From: Verrucomicrobiia bacterium
GTDB taxonomy: Bacteria; Verrucomicrobiota; Verrucomicrobiia; Verrucomicrobiales; Akkermansiaceae
Length of the DNA stretch: 26,995 bases
Reading direction: 5' to 3'
Assembly (NCBI GenBank): GCA_947460915.1
Contig: CANHKJ010000007.1
Coordinates: 1-26,995, forward strand
Numbering within the stretch: position 1 is the stretch's first letter; each line of letters begins with the position of its first letter. Shown piece by piece: positions 22,501 to 26,995 of this stretch. Under the pieces are notes generated by a model, which worked only from the letters and a program-made list of their open reading frames with translations, had not been told where the DNA came from and did not search any database. The position numbers and the translations under genes are program-made.

Positions 22501-24326
22501 GTGACGGCGGACTCAGTTAGAGTTGCCGCTTGCCACAGTAGTTGAAGCACTTCATTTTGCGAACCTAACTGAGAGTAATCACGCAGTGTTGAACGATTGT
22601 AATCACCAGTAGCGACACCGCCATTGATCAACGATCCAAATAAAGTTGTTAGATTACCGCGACCGCGTGCCAAGGCGTGTTGATAAACTAACTCGTATTG
22701 AAAATACGGTTGCCCTCCCGCTTGGCGATGACCGTCACCAAAGCTGACCTGTTCACCATTCGGATAGCGCAAGTAGCTAATGCGAGGCAGGCTCATGGGT
22801 AGATTCGGATAGACATCAAACAAATTCAATTGTGGATCCACCCGCTCTAACAAAACCATATGCGCACTGCGAATCGAGCCAACAGCACCCGCGTATTGCA
22901 AAGACTCTGGCCAAATGTTTCCTGATGTTGTGTAGTGACGATAGTCATATTGCAACGAGGCCTGACGTGATGATCCTGTTGTGAGATAAATCTGAATCGC
23001 CGCATCACGCTCGGTAGAACTATCAAGCGCCAGCAAGTTATTGAGCATCGTCGTTGCCATCAAGGCCGACCAGTTTGATTCCTTCTGCCCATGATCGCGG
23101 GCCAATTGATAGTATTTCCGAAACACACTCTGCGCGTTGGTAAAATTGAAATTCACCATGCTCGCCGTTTTCACATCATACACTTGATTGGTTTGCAGCC
23201 ATGCATAGAGAAAATCATAGACCATCGGCAACTGCGTGCCCGTCACGCGTGCTTCTTTGAGAAAATCCGTCTGAAAAATCCAACCACCATTGCCTGTGCT
23301 CGCAGACGCGGTTACTGGTAACAAGGTTTTCACAGCATTATGCAAAATATCTCCAGCGCAACGAGCATACTTCGCATCTCCTGTTAGATAAAACAACACC
23401 GCGGAATCGAGAGCGTCATTGAATTTAGCCTCTGCGGGAAAGCGCACGGAACTCTCCTCAAACGCGGGAATCGTTTTGAACTTCGGCGTAGCCAGAGACC
23501 ACTCAACAGGCAACTGACGGAGAAATGTATCGCGGTTCGATTGATGGCTCGCCACATCCGTTGCCACTCGCGAGACTATGCCATTATAAACGCTCGTAGC
23601 CCAAGCATTGCCAGATATCTTTGCCAGAATGCCTACTTTTTCCGAGTCGCGCACCCAGATAAACGGACGAGTATAACCCGTCGGCAGATTATAGATGACT
23701 TTGGGGCGAGTATCGACAGATCCCGAAACTCCACCATTTGCCGAAGTAACTGTATAGCGATTGTTACCGTCAGGTGCTGCGATGGTGCTGAGTCGCAAAA
23801 AGACATACTTACCCGCACCAGCGCCGCTTGCATATTGAGCATTGAGAAAATTTTTCAACGCGGTACTGCCTGTCGATTTTGTCGAGATCACACCGGTCGC
23901 TGTTGTAGAACTCAGAATGTCACTTTGCAACAATGCCGCATCGCTCGCATCCGTGGCGGCATTTTGCCCATAGTAATCACTCGCCAACACCGTGGCAGAA
24001 CTCCGACTCCCCAAACCACAGAGATCAACATTCACGGGCGCTCCTGTTTTCGAAACCAAATGAAAGCGAAAAATGGCTGAAGTAAAGGGATTCGCCACAG
24101 CCCCTAATGATGGCAACTGCATCACAAAGACCGCCGCACGATCCGTTATGGGACTGCCACTTCCGCCAACGATCATCGTGTTTATAGTTGTCGAATCTAG
24201 CACTACATCGGAGCGGACTTCTGCATCAGTAGTATTACCGTAGATATCCGCCGCACGAACTTCTTGCGCAAGTATGAATGTCACTACCAGAAAGATCTGC
24301 AAGAAAACTTTCCACAGGCGAAGCAT
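16596..24326 (-). CDS. Giant secreted heparinase II/III-like lyase with beta-strand repeats
   Basis: The 2576-residue protein starts at 24326, giving a signal peptide (MLRLWKVFLQIFLVVTFILA, cleavage near AQEVRA); the longer frame from 24407 adds 27 Cys-rich residues. Regions: residues about 28-205, a beta domain of a type seen before lyases in this phylum; about 215-620, an alpha/alpha toroid with KESNWSALM; about 640-1040, a heparinase II/III-like sandwich with VHSHASGMSMELYGMGEV and HENYYRLFASNNTVIVNG; about 1050-2430, ten PATR-type units of the GAGTQxLSGxNxYTG kind; about 2440-2576, an Asp-rich DEDFDGVANAVEYVLGG segment and a beta domain ending LRLKVSR. The His/Tyr set suggests a beta-elimination lyase on acidic glycan (inference). 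The repeats probably form a beta-helical stalk holding the lyase at the cell surface. Confidence 0.85.
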   Translation of the reverse strand: MLRLWKVFLQIFLVVTFILAQEVRAADIYGNTTDAEVRSDVVLDSTTINTMIVGGSGSPITDRAAVFVMQLPSLGAVANPFTSAIFRFHLVSKTGAPVNVDLCGLGSRSSATVLASDYYGQNAATDASDAALLQSDILSSTTATGVISTKSTGSTALKNFLNAQYASGAGAGKYVFLRLSTIAAPDGNNRYTVTSANGGVSGSVDTRPKVIYNLPTGYTRPFIWVRDSEKVGILAKISGNAWATSVYNGIVSRVATDVASHQSNRDTFLRQLPVEWSLATPKFKTIPAFEESSVRFPAEAKFNDALDSAVLFYLTGDAKYARCAGDILHNAVKTLLPVTASASTGNGGWIFQTDFLKEARVTGTQLPMVYDFLYAWLQTNQVYDVKTASMVNFNFTNAQSVFRKYYQLARDHGQKESNWSALMATTMLNNLLALDSSTERDAAIQIYLTTGSSRQASLQYDYRHYTTSGNIWPESLQYAGAVGSIRSAHMVLLERVDPQLNLFDVYPNLPMSLPRISYLRYPNGEQVSFGDGHRQAGGQPYFQYELVYQHALARGRGNLTTLFGSLINGGVATGDYNRSTLRDYSQLGSQNEVLQLLWQAATLTESAVTPELPRTDTLPFAGLSLQRNPTPSNNSSYGLMCFVGGAGYVHSHASGMSMELYGMGEVMGAKSGRDDYGGTLHENYYRLFASNNTVIVNGGSIGEGGWSDIGINTVQNVSMEPQPFAAAVSPDFSFTCSSFADNKGILAEATQQRTMAIVRTSPTSGFYVDLFRSKSTVTNRTATTLNGTVTNQYHDYIYRNIGDTNIELRADGLTLPLTSQANRFQNDVGDAYDQPGWRYFTNTTVSYPTSQSVRAQFMATVAGTTRYMDLHMPAVASREYAKVTSPAIVDAPSPYNSRSAPAVVVRQIGEAWNKAFAAVYEPHFGSTGNTVQNVTQLIRSGVVVGVKVESKVGLQNVVHFIVSHATSNETFTDASTGLSFTGRFGIVADFGDGNTTLYLGEGSALTYRGNTISTVSGSSSQAQARFAYGQTPIVTANSAVTVVPAPSPAGSSWVPTAAGTSYVWNQSANWNPAAIPNGTGVIAYQNGNILGDQIVSIPSSITLGELVVGDSNGAQNTLIQKSASGSFIFDQTENGMAYLTRTAAGTGTVTFHDQLNIALQDDLTVRLAGGSASSTLAINGVISGAGKSFTKNGDGLTLVLAGANTYSGPTRVLGGILSLNHSLALQDSVLDTTSSINGNASNGLRVSVPSLTLGGLSGSKNIASLFTTTASGYSGLTALTIDTAADSEYSGAIANGALGMSLTKQGDGTQRLSGNNSYTGSTMISANSGVLEIFGSGKLGNGAYGSTLAVGSGSTFYFNSSSAQILSGAISGAGALIKDTGANALTLSAANPLFTGSVGIHAGALVLGNTNALIGIASLALTDTSQLKVSVQNASITAPISLAGTPTIHAPDFGTGSTTSTMTLGGVMSGVADLTFSSASAVASNSQQTILLNGQSTYNGKTIIHPAENDANLTVKLGVDNALPTNSVISVNGSAGGGTGRSARLDLNGFDQTVGGLQNTPANLRSQQVINSSATPSILTIQNTGTHVFSGNLQGATLGVIKAGTGTQTFSGSNNYAGATTVNAGKLYGATGGNAGNSTVMVNSSQATFGVSVTNVTQTWTCAALTTAAAGKLEFNFGSLAPGYVTPLTVSGVANFSITPTVRVISNSGIALGAYPLMTWSSITGSAPSSVSVVQSNGTNGLAEGTTASLSVTGNTLSLVISGVPTSVKANNANNLNIGSSWVGSVLPNASSTAVWNSTVTAVNTTVLGADLTWAGITITNPTGAVTINAGNTLTIGANVTDINMSGSSVNLTLNCAIMLDDANIWNVGTSRVLTLGGVVGGDFTVSKEGAGTLIMTGVNTYTGDTILGSNAGIWEIGGAGKMGNGNYAGAVEIGSGSTLLYNSTAAQSLNGELRGTGSLVKNASSILTLAAANPDFTGDIAINAGSLNVSDVSALGAASSLKISGGAALTSQSSGLSATTPIILGTTGSTSTISVGRNSAAQGAWTFRGAISGSGNLTFTTPNVVSGGNMQTVFLGANNTYAGTTTITTGNTNNSYTVKALVASALPETTVLHLNGGNGAGSGRSVNFDMNSLDQALAGLSNTTGLTSRSQRILNSGNEPVTLTINNASDFNFSGNINGSGMDLVKLGAGTQTLSAANLFTGSTTISEGVLSIGHSLALQQSVLNALDSIPGDATNGLKITVTTLTLGGLSGDQSLASLFTTNAGGYTSITNLTINPPSGLVHEYSGIIANGASGMNVIKSGAGTQVLSGANIYTGTTSIQSGTLALGANHVIPNSSAIFIADAKLDAGSFTDTLGTLDFTGNATIHFGHGGALAFAASNSNDWTGGALTITGGFVSGSTVRFGTSSAALSPAQLALISISGYHGIGINSSGYLTASPTYETWADMNAPTTTASADEDFDGVANAVEYVLGGSLASNDSSKLPTISTNGGNMQFRFQRSQASIDGETTVVIEVSNDLQTWNLSPSPYTVPDTFTGLISSGVMVEKNVPVSGIDTVTLTLPVTGKAKQYLRLKVSR
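17380..17700 (-). repeat. Intragenic module A, copy 2 of the giant lyase
   Basis: This about 320-bp coding module runs from LSIGHSLALQQSVL through LTLGGLSG and EYSGIIANGASGM to LSGANIYTG. It is paralogous to 20368-20686 in the same gene and to 26221-26540 in the partial gene. Similarity is at protein level, with DNA clearly diverged. Confidence 0.85.
17793..18030 (-). repeat. Intragenic module B, copy 2 of the giant lyase
   Basis: About 240 bp encoding VKALVASALPETTVL, GSGRSVNFDMNSLDQALAGL, SRSQRILNSG and FNFSGNING. It is paralogous to 19548-19790 and to 26690-26935. It precedes module A on the coding strand, the same order as in the partial gene. Confidence 0.85.
19548..19790 (-). repeat. 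Intragenic module B, copy 1 of the giant lyase
   Basis: Encodes VKLGVDNALPTNSVI, GTGRSARLDLNGFDQTVGGL, RSQQVINSSAT and HVFSGNLQG, matching the copies at 17793-18030 and 26690-26935. Here it follows rather than precedes a module A copy. Confidence 0.85.
20368..20686 (-). repeat. Intragenic module A, copy 1 of the giant lyase
   Basis: Encodes LSLNHSLALQDSVL, LTLGGLSGSKNIASLFTT, EYSGAIANGALGMSLTK and LSGNNSYTG, matching 17380-17700 and 26221-26540 along its full length. Confidence 0.85.
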
Positions 24327-24348
24327 CACCTCACGGCATAAGATACAG

Positions 24349-24368
24349 GCCGAAGAAATATTTTCGGC
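24349..24368 (-). other. Intergenic hairpin upstream of the giant lyase
   Basis: GCCGAA (24349-24354) pairs with TTCGGC (24363-24368) around 8 nt in the 84-bp gap between the PEP-CTERM gene and the giant lyase start. There is no adjacent T-run on the transcribed strand, so a role in RNA processing or stability is more likely than termination; the stem is only 6 bp. Confidence 0.35.
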
Positions 24369-24410
24369 AACAAGAAAACTACAGCGACAATAGAGTGCAT
24401 GGGTCATATA

Positions 24411-25496
24411 TTAGCGACGGCGGCGCAGCATGGACATTAGCCCAAGAAAGCCAAGAATCAAACTGCTCGTTTCCGGAATGACGACAAGTTGCAAGCTGCC
24501 ACTTTGGAAGTAGGCACTTTTCCCACCACCAATATCATGCGCATTATCCAAGCCGAAATTCCCGAGATTAGTCGAATTCAGCGTCCCATTAATGAGTGTG
24601 TAGGTACCGACTGCAACGGAATTCCAATCCACTGCCGCGCCAGAGGACTTGAGGTTATCGATGCCAAATCCAGCAGCTGCGAAGTTGATAGTGGTGGCAT
24701 CGAGTGGATTACTAGATCCCAGAGCTTGGGAAATATCGAAGAAAGATGATTCACCAAAAGCAATCGCCCCCACAGTTCCTCCACCACCGATCGTAGCCGT
24801 ACCGCTGAGCGTAACATCGCTTGTCAATGATCCCGTCACAAACAATGTCCCAGCACTCACTGAAGTTGCGCCAGTGTAGGTATTCGCACCGGAAAGAGTG
24901 AGTGCTCCACTTCCATTTTTCGTCAAGCCACCCGTTCCACTGCCGATCACACCAGAAATCGACGTATTTGCCGTACCGTCCACAGTCAAAAGATTCGCGC
25001 CATTATTCACGTTTCCCTGCACACTGAGCACACCTGATCCATTGTTGATCCAAGTTTGACTCGAGCCCAACACCGTAGTGATTACACCATTCGTAGAAGG
25101 GTTCTGACTGATGGTTACTGAACCAGCTCCAGAATTCAAGGTGATGCCGCCCGCGCCAAGTGTCAGGTTAACGCTAACGCTGCTATTCCCCCCTGCGCGG
25201 AATCCTGACGCACCCGATGTATTGAAAGTTAGCGAACGAGCAGCACGATTAGCGCCTGCCAAAGAAACTACATTTGCCGCAGTATTGGCTGTAGTGATGT
25301 TGAAAATGAGATCAGAAGTTGTTGAAGAGCTTGGGAAATTAGCAGGATTAGGAGTCGAGGCACCAGAGGCCGTTGACCATGCCGTTACTGTGCTCCAGTT
25401 TCCAGTGCCGCCGTCCCAATAGAAGTCAGTCGCGAACGCGTGAGGCACGCCAAATGCGATAAAAATAGATGCGGTGGAGAGAATACGTAGTTTCAT
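24411..25496 (-). CDS. PEP-CTERM secreted beta-strand-repeat protein
   Basis: The 361-residue product starts with a signal peptide (MKLRILSTASIFIAFGVPHAFA). A DFYWDGGTGNWSTVTAWS opening typical of beta-strand-repeat proteins follows, then Gly/Ser/Thr-rich strands with one clear PATR-type unit (LTKNGSGALTLSGANTYTGATSV, about residues 197-218). It ends with a PEP-CTERM tail: IPETSSLILG, a hydrophobic segment, and MLRRRR. PEP-CTERM tails direct proteins to exosortase processing in the envelope, usually with exopolysaccharide production; no exosortase is in this window. The variant reads PET where consensus has PEP. It lies between two large repeat proteins, 41 and 84 bp from them. Confidence 0.9.
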   Translation of the reverse strand: MKLRILSTASIFIAFGVPHAFATDFYWDGGTGNWSTVTAWSTASGASTPNPANFPSSSTTSDLIFNITTANTAANVVSLAGANRAARSLTFNTSGASGFRAGGNSSVSVNLTLGAGGITLNSGAGSVTISQNPSTNGVITTVLGSSQTWINNGSGVLSVQGNVNNGANLLTVDGTANTSISGVIGSGTGGLTKNGSGALTLSGANTYTGATSVSAGTLFVTGSLTSDVTLSGTATIGGGGTVGAIAFGESSFFDISQALGSSNPLDATTINFAAAGFGIDNLKSSGAAVDWNSVAVGTYTLINGTLNSTNLGNFGLDNAHDIGGGKSAYFQSGSLQLVVIPETSSLILGFLGLMSMLRRRR

Positions 25497-25537
25497 GAGT
25501 ATTACTAAAATTAAATGTTAGATTTCTTGGTTTTTGC

Positions 25538-26995
25538 TTATGGCGTCACCTTAAGTCGAGCAAAGTTTTTCGTGCCGAGTGGCGAGGGGAACGTGTATTT
25601 CACCTCATTAGCGGATGGGAAACTAACAGTGAATCCAGCATTGGGATCGGCAATTTCCGTAAGCCATGGACCATCAAGTGTAGCGGAAGTTTCCACAACA
25701 AAACCCACGCCGTAAGTGCCTGTGTAGGTGGAGTCTTTGGTCCAAGTCACGCTGAGCGTGCCAGAATTATTGATCACACCCGGCAAGGCGGTGAAGCCCG
25801 TTGTATCTGTTGATCCACCAAGGAAAAATTCGATACCATTCGACACGCCATCATTGTCGTGATCGAGATTCGCAGCTTCTGTCGTATCATTGGCCGATTG
25901 CCATGCGGCATAGCTGCCAGGTGCAACGGGCACAAGCTTGAGAGTATTGCCGCCATCGACTTGCAAAACAAAACCTGGGATGTTCGAAGCCAGAATAGGT
26001 AATCCAGTGATCGCAGCAGCAGTAGTCAACAGTGTGTAAGTCGTCGCGGAAACGGGCTCCCCCGTGATTGCAACACTGGAGCCTGCATCAAAAGTCACAG
26101 CAGCAGTTGAGGTGGTGGGTGAACCGAGAGTGAATCCCAGAAATGCCCCGCTGTTGACGGTAATCGGTGATGTTTGACTACCACCAACAAGCGCCAAGGT
26201 TCCAGCGGCAACCGTGGTGGCACCTGTGTAGGTGTTAGCTCCCGACAATGTCTGCGTGCCAACACCACTTTTTGTTAAAGTCATGCCCACAGCACCATCG
26301 GCAATGACGCCAGAGTAACTATAATTAGCGCCTGTTCCAGGCTTCAGTGTGAGCCCAGTCACATCAGAGTAACCGCCTGAAAACGTATTGAAAATAGCAG
26401 CAAGGTTTTTATTACCAGTAAGCCCACCGAAGGTCAGCGCCGCAACAGTGGTTTCAAAACCATTGTCAGCATCTCCAGCAATACTGTTTTGCGTATCAAT
26501 CGGACTGCCGTGAAGTGCTAGTTCATTACCTAAGCTAATAATCCCGGCGATAATCTTGGTTGGACCATAGAACGTATTATTTCCCTTTAGAGTCAAGAAA
26601 CCATTACCTTTTTTTGTTAGGCCAAAATTATTACCATTTGTTGATCCCGGCGTCGGAATGTCGTTAACCGAACCATTGGCTCCACTACCGAGACTAGCAG
26701 AATAAATGAAGTCGTCCGTGTTGTTGATTGTAAGGGTAGCAGCGGCAGAAACATCACTATTGACGATCCGTTGCGCTCTGCTGGTGCGAGGAACATTTGT
26801 GAGACCAGCCAATTCTTGATCGAAACCATTCAGATTAAGTTCCGTGTAGCGCCCCGAACCAGTGCCATTTTGCCCATCAATCGTCACGATCGTTGTAATC
26901 GGCAAGGCATTAACAACCCCTAGCCTGACGATCAACTGACTTGCAGTGCCACCAGATGTTGTGAGCAATGTGGATCCTGTGTAAGCACAAGCTGC
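25538..26995 (-). CDS. Secreted beta-strand-repeat protein, C-terminal part (5' end outside window)
   Basis: The frame is open from the right edge, so the TTG at 26968 is internal; 485 residues are visible. They begin mid-repeat (AYTGSTLLTTSGG), then module B (LGVVNALPITTIV ... SRAQRIVNSD), module A (LGNELALHGSP ... LSGANTYTG), a short beta region, an Asp-rich DHDNDGVSNGIEFFLGGS segment that may bind calcium, and a last beta domain ending FARLKVTP. The order B, A, Asp-rich segment, RLKV tail is the same as in the last quarter of the giant lyase. What catalytic or binding domain stands at the missing N-terminus cannot be told. It is the first gene seen of the minus-strand run, 41 bp before the PEP-CTERM gene. 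Confidence 0.85.
   Translation of the reverse strand, partial: AACAYTGSTLLTTSGGTASQLIVRLGVVNALPITTIVTIDGQNGTGSGRYTELNLNGFDQELAGLTNVPRTSRAQRIVNSDVSAAATLTINNTDDFIYSASLGSGANGSVNDIPTPGSTNGNNFGLTKKGNGFLTLKGNNTFYGPTKIIAGIISLGNELALHGSPIDTQNSIAGDADNGFETTVAALTFGGLTGNKNLAAIFNTFSGGYSDVTGLTLKPGTGANYSYSGVIADGAVGMTLTKSGVGTQTLSGANTYTGATTVAAGTLALVGGSQTSPITVNSGAFLGFTLGSPTTSTAAVTFDAGSSVAITGEPVSATTYTLLTTAAAITGLPILASNIPGFVLQVDGGNTLKLVPVAPGSYAAWQSANDTTEAANLDHDNDGVSNGIEFFLGGSTDTTGFTALPGVINNSGTLSVTWTKDSTYTGTYGVGFVVETSATLDGPWLTEIADPNAGFTVSFPSANEVKYTFPSPLGTKNFARLKVTP
26221..26540 (-). repeat. Module A copy in the partial repeat protein
   Basis: Encodes ISLGNELALHGSPI, LTFGGLTGNKNLAAIF, SYSGVIADGAVGMTLTK and LSGANTYTG, a third copy of the modules at 17380-17700 and 20368-20686. 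Confidence 0.85.
26690..26935 (-). repeat. Module B copy in the partial repeat protein
   Basis: Encodes VRLGVVNALPITTIV, GSGRYTELNLNGFDQELAGL and SRAQRIVNSD, a third copy of the modules at 17793-18030 and 19548-19790. It ends near FIYSASLGSG. Confidence 0.85.

Noticed and set aside
26968..26995. TTG at 26968 as the start of the last gene
   Set aside because: The frame continues upstream to the window edge and encodes the expected AYTGST repeat residues, so the gene is cut by the edge.

Overview
The window looks like a chromosomal segment of a Verrucomicrobiota bacterium. The evidence is the gene content: very long secreted proteins built from autotransporter-associated beta-strand (PATR-type) repeats, a PEP-CTERM tail, secreted proteins with an aspartate-rich DGVxNxxE segment followed by a C-terminal RLKV tail, a zinc-ribbon/ExbB fusion with two single-span partners, and a DUF1080-like secreted protein. 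Almost no start codon has a Shine-Dalgarno sequence. The phylum is an inference from these families; no rRNA gene or complete tRNA gene is present.

Positions 1-3335 (+) are housekeeping. The 3' part of a DksA/TraR-family gene with a lysine/alanine/proline repeat arm comes first, then rpmG (L33) and rpsR (S18), closed by a strong intrinsic terminator at 1437-1478. Next come folE2-type GTP cyclohydrolase, apt and a four-span membrane protein. A short convergent gap with a tRNA-Cys-like fragment or hairpin separates these from a SprT-like zinc protein on the minus strand. That gene has a good sigma70-like promoter lying almost on its start codon. An inverted-repeat element (4104-4206) follows.

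Positions 4272-14602 (+) hold eight co-directional genes that look like an envelope machine: a BatA/VWA membrane protein, a zinc-ribbon plus MotA/TolQ/ExbB channel subunit, two single-span coiled-coil partners, an ABCG-type half transporter, a membrane-anchored small protein, a secreted helical-repeat protein with a Gln/Gly linker, and a secreted DUF1080-like beta-sandwich protein. A 25-codon ORF overlaps the ABC transporter start.

Positions 14603-15242 contain no intact gene. They hold a nested palindrome (14744-14820), a decayed Ig-like domain on the minus strand (14858-15112) and a weak terminator.

Positions 15243-26995 (minus) form a closely spaced run of secreted proteins, transcribed right to left: a beta-strand-repeat protein cut by the window edge, a PEP-CTERM repeat protein, a 2576-residue heparinase II/III-like lyase with about ten beta-strand repeats, and a GH76-like glycosidase. 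Together they suggest surface attachment and degradation of an acidic and/or alpha-mannan-containing polysaccharide. The two large repeat proteins share a module order and a C-terminal tail, which points to duplication and perhaps to a common sorting signal.
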